A program made the translations under genes and the position numbers. This document shows, piece after piece, positions 1 to 8,659 of a stretch of DNA of 10,128 nt. Positions within the stretch are counted from its first letter, which is position 1, and every line of letters starts with the position of its first letter. The notes under the pieces are model-generated. The model worked only from the letters and a program-made list of their open reading frames with translations, had not been told where the DNA came from and ran no database searches. The stretch spans positions 1 through 10,128 of the forward strand of contig CAMGPO010000019.1 in NCBI GenBank assembly GCA_946060825.1. Direction: 5' to 3'. Source of the DNA: an uncultured Clostridia bacterium. Its GTDB lineage: Bacteria; Bacillota; Clostridia; Oscillospirales; Oscillospiraceae.

Positions 1-1357
1 GGTTGCTGCCGACGCAGGCGCTGCTGCCGTAGGTGAAGAAGCAGGAGAGGTCGAAATTGGTGGGCAGGCGTATCTCCGCCAAATAGGCGTCGAAGTTGCC
101 CACGGCCAGGGCATAGCGGAAGTCCTCCTCGCCGTAGGTCGTGACCTCTGTCATCACGCCCAGATCCGTGAGCTGTCTGGCGATGGTCTGGGCCGTCTGC
201 ACCCGCTTGGGGTTGGTGTCGCTGACGATCAGCCGCACCGGGCTGCCCGGGTTGGGCTGAACGCCGGATGCCTGCAGGCAAGCCTGGAAGGAGCCTGGGT
301 TGTAGGTATAGCTGCTGGCCAGGGCGCTGTCATAGAGGGAGGACAGGGGCGAGCAGGGCAGCGAGGCAGTGAGGCCGAAGCCGCCGTAGATGTCGGAGAC
401 GATGGTCTCCCGGTCGACGGCGAAGGTCACGCCGGAGCGAAGCGTGGAGCTGTAGAAATAGTTGCTGCTCTGGTTGAAGCCCAGGTAGAGCATGACCGTA
501 GTGGGACAGCCCCAACGCTCGTTGTCGCTGTGAAAGGCAGCCAGAGTCGAAGCGCCGGGATCCGTATAGGCCAGATCGGCCCCGCCAAACTCAAAGGTGT
601 TGCGGACGCTCAGGGGGTCATCGGCATCGATCAGCTCCAGACGGCCGGCGTCCACCACCGGCGCGGTGTCCTGCCACCAGCTGTGGTTCCGCTCCAAAGC
701 GGAGCTGCCCATGGTGTAGGGCCCGGTGCCGAGGGGCACGGCACTGCTGACCGTCGCGCCCTTGACGATGGGCACATCCAGCAGCAGGGGCAGATTCTCG
801 TAGGCCGTGCTCAGGCGGATGATGACACCGTAGGTGCCGTCCCGCTCGATGGAGGTGACCCGCTCAAACCGGAGGCCATAGAGGCTTGAGCCCTTGGCCG
901 CCAGCAGGGAGGTGACCACATCGCCAGAGGTCAGGCCGGTGCCGTCGGAGAAGGTCACATCCTGCCTGAGGTCGAAGTGCCAGACCTTGCCGTCCTCGGA
1001 GACGGCACAGCTCTCGCAGAGCAGGGGCCGGGCCTCGAAGCTGCCGTCCACGACGAACAGGCTTTCGTAGAGCAGGGACAGGATGACCTGGTTGGTGACG
1101 CTGGTGCAGGTATAGGGGTGCAGGCTCTCGCCGGCCTGCCAGACGATGCCCCGGCTGGCCGCCGGACCGGCGACCTGTTCCTCCGCCGGGGCTTCCACAG
1201 GGATCTCCTCCCCGATCTGGGAGCCCTCGGGCGTCTCCTCTCCGGGACCGACCGTGTCGGCCAGGGATTCCTGGGAAATGGTCTCCGTGACACAGCCGGT
1301 GAGCAGGCTCAGCAGCAGGGCACAGCACAATATCAGCGATGAAAGCCGTCTTGCCAT
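1..1357 (-). CDS. Family-5 extracellular solute-binding lipoprotein (peptide/dipeptide ABC type), 3' end cut by window edge
   Basis: This is the substrate-capturing lipoprotein of a DppA/OppA-like ABC importer, expected on the outer face of the membrane. The reading frame is open from ATG 1357 to the left edge (452 residues; the family is usually about 500-560, so most is present). Residues 1-22 are a lipoprotein signal: an RR pair, a hydrophobic core and the lipobox LTGC, with Cys22 the predicted lipidated residue. An acidic, proline-rich linker follows (about 23-68). Family-5 hallmarks are WHFDLRQDVTFSDG (126-139) with TSGDV (143-147), GTGPY (210-214), LGFN (292-295) and a VTFAVDRETIV segment (310-320). 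An AAAGGAGG ribosome binding site lies 7 nt before the ATG, so this start is firm. It begins 34 nt after the pgeF stop with no terminator, so it is probably the third gene of the secA operon. No permease or ATPase gene is visible. The ligand cannot be told from sequence; besides peptides, this family also binds nickel and other solutes. Confidence 0.9.
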   Translation of the reverse strand, partial: MARRLSSLILCCALLLSLLTGCVTETISQESLADTVGPGEETPEGSQIGEEIPVEAPAEEQVAGPAASRGIVWQAGESLHPYTCTSVTNQVILSLLYESLFVVDGSFEARPLLCESCAVSEDGKVWHFDLRQDVTFSDGTGLTSGDVVTSLLAAKGSSLYGLRFERVTSIERDGTYGVIIRLSTAYENLPLLLDVPIVKGATVSSAVPLGTGPYTMGSSALERNHSWWQDTAPVVDAGRLELIDADDPLSVRNTFEFGGADLAYTDPGASTLAAFHSDNERWGCPTTVMLYLGFNQSSNYFYSSTLRSGVTFAVDRETIVSDIYGGFGLTASLPCSPLSSLYDSALASSYTYNPGSFQACLQASGVQPNPGSPVRLIVSDTNPKRVQTAQTIARQLTDLGVMTEVTTYGEEDFRYALAVGNFDAYLAEIRLPTNFDLSCFFTYGSSACVGSN

Positions 1358-1376
1358 GGGCTTTCCTCCTTTGCGA

Positions 1377-1389
1377 GTCCCATCGGGAC
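1377..1389 (-). promoter_or_regulatory. Small hairpin just upstream of the lipoprotein ribosome binding site
   Basis: On the minus strand GTCCC-GAT-GGGAC forms a 5-bp perfect stem in the 34-nt gap between the pgeF stop and the lipoprotein ATG, ending 4 nt before AAAGGAGG. There is no T-run, so it is not a terminator. It could tune translation or mark an mRNA processing point. A similar element sits at the same place before the c-di-AMP receptor gene. The function is inferred only. Confidence 0.35.
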
Positions 1390-1391
1390 GG

Positions 1392-2200
1392 TTATTTCAG
1401 GGTGATGATGGCGGCCAGGGAGCCGCGATGACCGTTCGTGCGGCGGTGGGACCAGAAGCGCTCCGGCTCACAGGCGGTGCAGTCGGGGCAGACGTCGATC
1501 TCCCGGACGCCTGCCCGCCGCAGCCAGATCGCATTGAGCAGCTTGAGATCCACATGGAAGTGGACCTCGCCGTCATAGGGGGCTGCGTCGCTCTCCCGGT
1601 CAATGGCCGGCAGGGCATCGGCGCCCAAAGCCGCGAGCATGGCGTCAGGCACCTCCCGGTGGGTCTCGAAGCAGCAGCGGCCGATGCAGGGGCCGATGGC
1701 AGCCCGCACGTCGGCAGGATCGGTACCGTACTCCGCCGTCAGCTTTTCCACGGCCCGGGCCGCGATCCCGGCGGCAGTGCCCCGCCATCCGGCATGGACG
1801 GCGGAGACGGCCCGGTGTACCGGGTCATAGAGCAGGATCGTCGGGCAGTCAGCTCCGTAGGCCACAAGGGCGACCTCCGGCTCATCGGTCACGATACCGT
1901 CCCGCTCCCGGGAGGTACCGCGGAAATGGCTGTTCCGGTCGGCCCGGCCCACCCGCTCCACAATGGTGGAGTGGATTTGCTCGGACACGACAATGTCCTC
2001 CGGGGCGAAGCCGACGGCGTCGCCGAGGATCCGGAAGTTTTGGAGGACGTTTTCCTCCCGGTCGCCCCGGCGCCAGCCCAGATTCAGACTGGCGAGGTAG
2101 CCCTCCGAAACGCCGCCGCGGCGGGTGGAGAAGCAGTGGGGCGTGTCGATCAACGTGGAAACGAGGTATTCAAGATCTCCGGTTCGGACGGTCTGGATGC

Positions 2201-2204
<4 letters not shown>
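1392..2204 (-). CDS. pgeF: Peptidoglycan editing factor PgeF / YfiH-family multicopper-oxidase-like (laccase domain) protein
   Basis: This protein belongs to the YfiH/YlmD/LACC1 family. The E. coli member PgeF removes wrongly built UDP-MurNAc-L-Ser so that serine does not enter peptidoglycan; other members act on purine nucleosides. It is a cytoplasmic, zinc-binding protein of 270 residues, a normal family length. The three expected metal ligands are visible: His78 (SEQIHST), Cys120 ([10 protein letters not shown]) and His137 (VHAGWRG). Other family blocks are TRRGGVSEG (27-35), RDGIVT (101-106), [11 protein letters not shown] (170-180) and the C-terminal FWSHRR (250-255). The frame is open 17 codons further upstream, but ATG 2204 is preferred: it overlaps the secA stop as ATGA, has AGGAGG 4 nt upstream, and gives the typical family N-terminus. 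The overlap implies translational coupling with secA. The family call is firm; whether the in vivo role is wall editing or purine metabolism is not settled by sequence. Confidence 0.95.
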
Positions 2205-4975
<2,771 letters not shown>

Positions 4976-5018
4976 AATATGCTCCACCTTTCCAAGGTAC
5001 TTTCACACAGTTCTGTTT

Positions 5019-5047
5019 ATTATATCACACTTACCGCTCTAAAAAAA
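5019..5047 (-). promoter_or_regulatory. secA operon promoter (extended -10)
   Basis: The minus strand carries TGATATAAT (-10 at 5019-5024 with the TGn extension at 5025-5027), about 45 nt before the secA start. The region 17 bp upstream (5042-5047) is only a T-run with no good -35 match, which fits an extended -10 promoter. It lies in an AT-rich pocket within high-GC flanks. Confidence 0.7.
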
Positions 5048-5070
5048 GAAGATTCCGTGAACTTTCCGTT

Positions 5071-5094
5071 TTCCGGTAAAAAAGATTACGGGAA
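5071..5094 (-). other. Imperfect inverted repeat upstream of the secA promoter
   Basis: TTCCGGTAA and TTACGGGAA form a 9-position stem with one central mismatch around a 6-nt loop. On the minus strand the loop side is T-rich (TCTTTTTT). The element lies between the darA terminator hairpin and the secA promoter. It could be a weak second stop for darA transcripts or a protein-binding site. There is no stronger evidence for either. Confidence 0.3.
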
Positions 5095-5105
5095 AGCGCG
5101 CCAAA

Positions 5106-5129
5106 GGCCCTTCCCGGGTGGGAAGGGCC
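5106..5129 (-). terminator. GC-rich hairpin after darA, likely terminator
   Basis: GGCCCTTCCC and GGGAAGGGCC form a perfect 10-bp stem around a 4-nt loop, starting about 14 nt after the darA stop codon. On the minus strand it is followed only by TTTGG, so the U-tract is short; a longer T-run comes about 25 nt later. Position and stem strength support termination, but efficiency may be partial and some transcripts may read into secA. Confidence 0.65.
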
Positions 5130-5143
5130 CTTGCTGATACAGC

Positions 5144-5500
5144 TCAGTATTTTTCCATCTGCAGCATATCCAGCACGAACACGACAGTTCCGCCGCATTC
5201 GGCCTTCATCGGCACCGCCGACACCATTGGGTTGATCCCTCCGGTGCTCATGGGGGCGACGCCATGGTAGACAGTCTCGACTCTCCGGCCCGCCGTCTTT
5301 CTCAGCAGGCCCAGCACCAGATCGAGCTTTTCGTTCTCCACGCCGATCATAACGGTCACACTGCGCTTCTTCAGGAAACCGCCGGTAGAGTTCAGCATGG
5401 TCACAGAGATGCCGTGCTGATTCAGGGCGTACACCGTTTCACTGTAATCGTCGCCCTGCAGCACCGCGAAGATCAATTTGCCGCTGGTCTTCTCACTCAT
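5144..5500 (-). CDS. darA: PII-like cyclic-di-AMP receptor protein (DarA/PstA, DUF970 family)
   Basis: This is a small cytoplasmic trimeric PII-like protein that binds the second messenger c-di-AMP; the downstream partner of the family is not generally known. It has 118 residues, close to the usual 109-120. Visible family blocks are KLIFAVLQGDD (8-18), VTMLNSTGGFLKKRSVTVMIGVE (from 33; the TGGFL turn and MIGVE strand are hallmarks) and the C-terminal GGTVVFVLDMLQMEKY (103-118). The frame is open 38 codons further upstream, but that extension runs through the promoter -10, and ATG 5500 has AAAGGAG 6 nt upstream and matches the family N-terminus, so it is the start. The gene appears to be transcribed alone: it has its own promoter and a hairpin after the stop, and it is divergent from the methyltransferase gene. 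Identity is firm; darA and pstA are alternative names for the same family. Confidence 0.93.
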   Translation of the reverse strand: MSEKTSGKLIFAVLQGDDYSETVYALNQHGISVTMLNSTGGFLKKRSVTVMIGVENEKLDLVLGLLRKTAGRRVETVYHGVAPMSTGGINPMVSAVPMKAECGGTVVFVLDMLQMEKY

Positions 5501-5515
5501 ATGTCGCTCCTTTCC

Positions 5516-5529
5516 GTCCCCTCGGGGAC
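5516..5529 (-). promoter_or_regulatory. Leader hairpin just upstream of the darA ribosome binding site
   Basis: GTCCCC-GA-GGGGAC (minus strand) is a perfect inverted repeat, read as a 5-bp stem with a CGAG-type 4-nt loop, ending 2 nt before the AAAGGAG of darA and inside the predicted 5' leader. There is no T-run. It may affect ribosome access or mRNA stability. It resembles the element at 1377-1389. Function is inferred. Confidence 0.4.
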
Positions 5530-5551
5530 AAATCCTGTTTTCTTTGTTCTT

Positions 5552-5580
5552 ATTATAATATGATTTTGCTGCGGATGCAA
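5552..5580 (-). promoter_or_regulatory. darA promoter
   Basis: The minus strand reads TTGCAT (5575-5580), a 17-bp spacer, then TATAAT (5552-5557). The -10 is perfect and the -35 keeps the TTG. The start point would fall near 5545, giving a leader of about 45 nt that contains the 5516-5529 hairpin. Its -35 end lies 27 bp from the -35 of the divergent methyltransferase promoter. Confidence 0.75.
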
Positions 5581-5607
5581 GGGATTTTCGGGAAAAGTGC
5601 GCGATGT

Positions 5608-5636
5608 TTGACACGACTCCGCCCGGGCGGTATAAT
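5608..5636 (+). promoter_or_regulatory. Perfect consensus sigma-A promoter of the trmH-family gene, with palindromic spacer
   Basis: TTGACA (5608-5613), exactly 17 bp, then TATAAT (5631-5636): both hexamers and the spacing are consensus. The start point should lie near 5643, leaving a short leader that contains AGGAGG at 5648-5653. The last 12 bp of the spacer, 5619-5630, are a perfect palindrome (CCGCCCGGGCGG), placed where a repressor would block RNA polymerase. Confidence 0.85.
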
Positions 5637-5660
5637 ATTCAAAAAACAGGAGGATGCCCC

Positions 5661-6488
5661 ATGCCAAACATCATTGAGATCTCCGATCTTTCCCTGCCCG
5701 GGCTGGATGCCTACGTCCGGCTGACTGACGCCCAGCTCCGCAGCCGTCTGGAGCCGGAGAAGGGCATTCTGATCGCGGAGAGTCCGAAGGTCATCGCTCG
5801 CGCTCTGGATGCCGGGTATGAGCCCCTCTCCCTGCTGATGGAGCGGCGGCACATCGACGGTCAGGCCCGGGACATCCTCGCCCGCTGCGGCGATGTGCCC
5901 GTCTACACCGGAGAACGGGAGCTGCTCGCCGCCCTGACCGGCTACGAGCTGACCCGGGGCGTCCTCTGCGCCCTGCGGCGGCCGAAGCAGCCCACCGTGG
6001 AGGAACTCTGCCGGAATGCCCGGCGGATTGCCGTCCTGGAGGGCGTCGTGGACACCACCAACGTCGGGGCCATCTTCCGCTCGGCGGCAGCCCTGGGAAT
6101 GGACGCCGTTCTGGTCACGCCCACCTGCTGTGATCCCTTCCACCGCCGGGCCGTGCGGGTCAGCATGGGAACCGTATTCCAGATCCCCTGGGCCCGCATC
6201 GGCGAGAGCGCCGCCGACTGGCCCGGACCGGGTATGGAGCGGCTGCGGCAGCTCGGCTTCCAAACCGCCGCCATGGCTCTGAGTGACGACTCCGTCTCCA
6301 TCGAGGATCCCCGGCTCGCCGCCGAGGAGAAGCTGGCCGTCGTCCTCGGCACTGAGGGGGACGGGCTGGCCGGAAACACCATCGCCGCCTGCGACTACAC
6401 CGTCCGCATTCCCATGTACCACGGCGTCGACTCCCTGAACGTGGCCGCCGCCAGCGCCGTTGCCTTCTGGCAGCTCCGCGCCCGCTGA
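5661..6488 (+). CDS. SpoU/TrmH-family RNA 2'-O-ribose methyltransferase
   Basis: This SPOUT-class enzyme is predicted to transfer a methyl group from S-adenosylmethionine to a ribose 2'-OH in rRNA or tRNA. It has 275 residues, a normal size for the family with an N-terminal substrate-recognition part. The N-terminal region has IAESPKVIARALDAGYEP (38-55), the equivalent of the L30e-like/SpoU substrate-binding domain. The knotted catalytic domain carries motif 1 DTTNVGAIFRSAAALG (131-146), motif 2 VVLGTEGDGL (227-236) and motif 3 PMYHGVDSLNVAAASA (251-266), with the conserved Asn135, Arg140, Glu232 and Asn260. ATG 5661 is chosen because AGGAGG lies 7 nt upstream; a longer frame from 5604 would run through the promoter. 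It is transcribed alone from a consensus promoter and ends at a strong terminator. The exact RNA target cannot be read from the sequence, so no symbol is given (23S rRNA RlmB-like or TrmH-like are both possible). Confidence 0.92.
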   Translation: MPNIIEISDLSLPGLDAYVRLTDAQLRSRLEPEKGILIAESPKVIARALDAGYEPLSLLMERRHIDGQARDILARCGDVPVYTGERELLAALTGYELTRGVLCALRRPKQPTVEELCRNARRIAVLEGVVDTTNVGAIFRSAAALGMDAVLVTPTCCDPFHRRAVRVSMGTVFQIPWARIGESAADWPGPGMERLRQLGFQTAAMALSDDSVSIEDPRLAAEEKLAVVLGTEGDGLAGNTIAACDYTVRIPMYHGVDSLNVAAASAVAFWQLRAR

Positions 6489-6500
6489 ACCGTCAAAAAA

Positions 6501-6531
6501 GTCCGGAACGAGGTACCGTTCCGGACTTTTT
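6501..6531. terminator. Bidirectional intrinsic terminator between convergent genes
   Basis: GTCCGGAACG (6501-6510), a 6-nt loop and CGTTCCGGAC (6517-6526) make a perfect 10-bp GC-rich stem flanked by AAAAAA on the left and TTTTT on the right. It therefore works on both strands: for the methyltransferase gene ending at 6488 (plus) and for the metal-transport operon ending at 6545 (minus). Confidence 0.93.
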
Positions 6532-6544
6532 CAGCTGTGCCGTT

Positions 6545-7015
6545 TCACAGGCTTCCTTTGAAGTGGGGAAGCAGCATGGCGCGGTTCTCCTCCAGATCGT
6601 CGATCAGAATGGTGTCCTTGGGGGAAATCCGAAAGGCCCCGCCATCCTCCGCGCGCACCGGCCTTTTCCGGGTACAGACCAGATATCTGCTGGTCGCGCC
6701 CCGGTTATCCCGCAGATCAATTTCCCCGACGTAAACCAGCTCCGTCCACAGGAATTCCCGGTTCCGGATTGCACCGAACAGCAGCCGCTGTCCGACTCCC
6801 TCGTCCGTGATGAAAACCTCCTTGTTCTGCGTCACGATCAGGAACAGACAGCACACCAGCGACAGTCCCACCAGATAGAGATACAGCAGAATCGCCGGGC
6901 CGGCAATCCGCTGCGCCACGAGAATCATCACGGCAAGCAGCAGCGTAGTTGCCGGCATGAACACGTTGAAAACCATTCTCCTCTTTTTCTCTGTTTTTCC
7001 ATGCAGGGCTTTCAT
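6545..7015 (-). CDS. Small membrane protein with C-terminal PH-like domain, function unknown
   Basis: I do not recognise a named family. The 156-residue protein has a basic N-terminus (KTEKKRR), two hydrophobic helices at about residues 15-35 and 38-62, and a soluble C-terminal part of about 90 residues. That part, with EVFITDEGVGQRLLFGAIRN followed by WTELVYV and a late ISPKDTILIDD strand, has the pattern of the bacterial PH-like domains found in many small membrane proteins. Both termini probably face the cytoplasm. ATG 7015 has AAGGAG at a 7-nt spacing, so the start is well supported. It begins 28 nt after the cbiO stop with no terminator between them, and the operon terminator lies just past its own stop, so it is probably co-transcribed with the cobalt/nickel importer. 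Nothing in the sequence shows metal binding (no His or Cys cluster). A role in that transport is therefore only guilt by association. Confidence 0.8.
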   Translation of the reverse strand: MKALHGKTEKKRRMVFNVFMPATTLLLAVMILVAQRIAGPAILLYLYLVGLSLVCCLFLIVTQNKEVFITDEGVGQRLLFGAIRNREFLWTELVYVGEIDLRDNRGATSRYLVCTRKRPVRAEDGGAFRISPKDTILIDDLEENRAMLLPHFKGSL

Positions 7016-7043
7016 AGTTCTCTCTCCTTCTTAATGATTTTGC

Positions 7044-7775
7044 TCACTGCCGGGGCGAAGGACCAGCCAGACAGAAAGGCAGCTCCATGCGGTTCGCCTC
7101 CAGCAGGGCCTTGTCCCGCAGGATCTCACCGGCAGGGCCGTCGGCGGCAACCTGCCCGTGGGACAGGAGGATGACCCGGTCGCAGGTGTCGAGGATCATG
7201 TCGAGATCGTGGGAGGCGATCAGCTTCGTCATGGTCAGGCCGTTGATGGCCCGGATGACTGTCCGGCGGTTGACCGGATCCAGGGCTGTGGACGGCTCGT
7301 CCATCAGAATGGCCTCCGGCTCCATGGCCAGGATCGTGGCGATGGCCGCCATGCGCTTCTCGCCGCCGGAGATCTTGTGGTTATAACGGTGCTTCAGCTC
7401 CGTCAGCCCCAGCTCCGAGAGCACCCGGTCGACCCGGGCCTCAGCCTCCTCTTTGGAGAGGCCGTAGTTCCGGGGGGCGAACATCATGTCCTCATAGACC
7501 GTGGGCATGAACATCTGGTTGTCGGAATTCTGCAGGACGAAGCCCAGCTTCTTCCGCACCTCGCCAAGGTTCTGTTTCTTCACAGCGAGGCCGCCCACAG
7601 TCACGCCGCCCTCGCAGGGCAGCAGGCCCAGCAGGATCTTCATGATGGTGGACTTCCCCGCCCCATTGGCGCCGATCAGGCCCACAGCCTCGCCCGCGCC
7701 GATGGAGAAGCAGAGATTTTGGAGAACCGGCGTGCCGGATTCATAGGAAAAGGAAACATTCTGGAACTCGATCAT
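7044..7775 (-). CDS. cbiO: ECF-type cobalt/nickel transporter ATP-binding protein CbiO
   Basis: This is the ATPase that powers the CbiMQO metal importer from the cytoplasmic side. It has 243 residues, slightly short for CbiO but with all parts present: Walker A GANGAGKST (35-43), Q-loop Gln82 in VLQNSDNQMF, signature ISGGEKRMA (135-143, a normal ECF variant of LSGGQ), Walker B AILMDEPSTALDP (155-167) with catalytic Glu160, and the switch His189 in IASHDLDMI. The DNQ after the Q-loop is typical of ECF ATPases. The frame is open 27 codons further upstream, but that extension lies inside cbiQ. ATG 7775 starts 11 nt after the cbiQ stop, has GAGGGG upstream and gives the standard MIEFQNVSFSY start. 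A single ATPase gene implies a CbiO homodimer. The call is firm; cobalt versus nickel is decided by CbiM, not by this subunit. Confidence 0.95.
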   Translation of the reverse strand: MIEFQNVSFSYESGTPVLQNLCFSIGAGEAVGLIGANGAGKSTIMKILLGLLPCEGGVTVGGLAVKKQNLGEVRKKLGFVLQNSDNQMFMPTVYEDMMFAPRNYGLSKEEAEARVDRVLSELGLTELKHRYNHKISGGEKRMAAIATILAMEPEAILMDEPSTALDPVNRRTVIRAINGLTMTKLIASHDLDMILDTCDRVILLSHGQVAADGPAGEILRDKALLEANRMELPFCLAGPSPRQ

Positions 7776-7786
7776 CGGTTTTCCCC

Positions 7787-8587
7787 TCAAACAAACAGAT
7801 TTCCCAGGAGCTGCGGCAGATCGTACAGCCGCGCCAGGACAAACAGGGCCGCGCATACCACGCCGTAGGCCACGGCTCCGGCCGTGCAGGGCGGCTGATC
7901 GGCGTAGTAGAACTCGCCGCGGAACCCCCGAAGCTGCATACTCTGGTACAGTTCCTCCGCCCGGTCCATGCTCCGCAGCAGGAGCTGGCCGAGAAAGGAG
8001 CCCCAGACCGAGATGTGGATGCCCTTCTGGCCGGGGGCGCGGAGGCGGTAGGCGTCGGTCATGACGGCGACCTCCCCGATCATGACGGAGATATAGCGGT
8101 AGGTCAGCAGCAGCAGCGTGACGAGCAGGGCCGGCACGTGGAGTTTTCGCAGGGCGGCGCAGAGGGCGTCGATAGACGTGGTGGCGATGAGCAAAAAGGA
8201 GGCCATCAGGGAAAAGACGCCCTTGAGCATCAGCGTAACCATGGACACCACACCGCCGGACACGGCCAGACCGCCCACATAGAGCAGGGGCGCCCGGTCA
8301 AAGAAGGGGTTCAGCAGGCCGACGGCACAGACCAGGGGCAGAACGATGCGCAGCTTATGGAAGCAGGTGCGGACGGGAATGCCGCTCAGCTGGAACACCA
8401 GAACCGGGTAGAGCACCATGACGGCCAGGCCGCTGAGCTGATATTTGGGAAAGGACACCACACAGACGATGTAGGCCAGCGTGACGAGCAGCTTGACCAG
8501 CGGGTGCAGGCGGTGGATGGGCGAGTCCTGGGCGGAAAGCTCGTCCATCTCCCGAAACTCGCGGGAAGCGGCGGAAATGTTGTTCAT
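7787..8587 (-). CDS. cbiQ: ECF-type cobalt/nickel transporter transmembrane protein CbiQ (T component)
   Basis: CbiQ is the membrane scaffold that couples ATP hydrolysis by CbiO to movement of the substrate-binding CbiM. It has 266 residues, a typical length. After an N-terminal soluble segment with HRLHPLVKLL (25-34), hydrophobic helices follow at about 32-46, 50-68, 80-94, 104-135, 150-170 and 236-253. The two Arg-containing coupling motifs that dock on the ATPase are seen as LRAPG (182-186) and MQLRGFRG (217-224), with the preceding RSMDRAEELYQSM helix that is strongly conserved in CbiQ. ATG 8587 has AGGAG 6 nt upstream. The gene lies between cbiM (72 nt upstream, with a hairpin in the gap) and cbiO (11 nt downstream). 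Confidence 0.94.
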   Translation of the reverse strand: MNNISAASREFREMDELSAQDSPIHRLHPLVKLLVTLAYIVCVVSFPKYQLSGLAVMVLYPVLVFQLSGIPVRTCFHKLRIVLPLVCAVGLLNPFFDRAPLLYVGGLAVSGGVVSMVTLMLKGVFSLMASFLLIATTSIDALCAALRKLHVPALLVTLLLLTYRYISVMIGEVAVMTDAYRLRAPGQKGIHISVWGSFLGQLLLRSMDRAEELYQSMQLRGFRGEFYYADQPPCTAGAVAYGVVCAALFVLARLYDLPQLLGNLFV

Positions 8588-8613
8588 GGCGATCTCCTGA
8601 CAAAAAGACGGGT

Positions 8614-8639
8614 AAGGGGCATCCGGGAGGATGCCCCTT
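8614..8639 (-). promoter_or_regulatory. Strong intra-operon hairpin between cbiM and cbiQ
   Basis: AAGGGGCATCC and GGATGCCCCTT form a perfect 11-bp stem with a 4-nt loop. On the minus strand it ends about 27 nt before the cbiQ ATG and is followed by ACCCGTCTTTTTG, so a T-run begins several bases after the stem. Flanking AAGAC/GTCTT can extend it past a bulge. It is likely a partial terminator or an mRNA-protecting stem that gives more CbiM than CbiQ/CbiO. Confidence 0.6.
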
Positions 8640-8659
8640 GTCTTATTTTATCACAATGC

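Noticed and set aside
5144..5614. Longer start for darA at 5614 giving 156 residues
   Set aside because: The extra codons lie across the darA -10/-35 and do not match the family N-terminus; ATG 5500 has a good ribosome binding site.
5553..6422. A 289-codon minus-strand open frame opposite the methyltransferase gene
   Set aside because: It is antisense to a gene with all three SpoU motifs, and its product is glycine/aspartate/histidine-rich without domains. Shadow frame.
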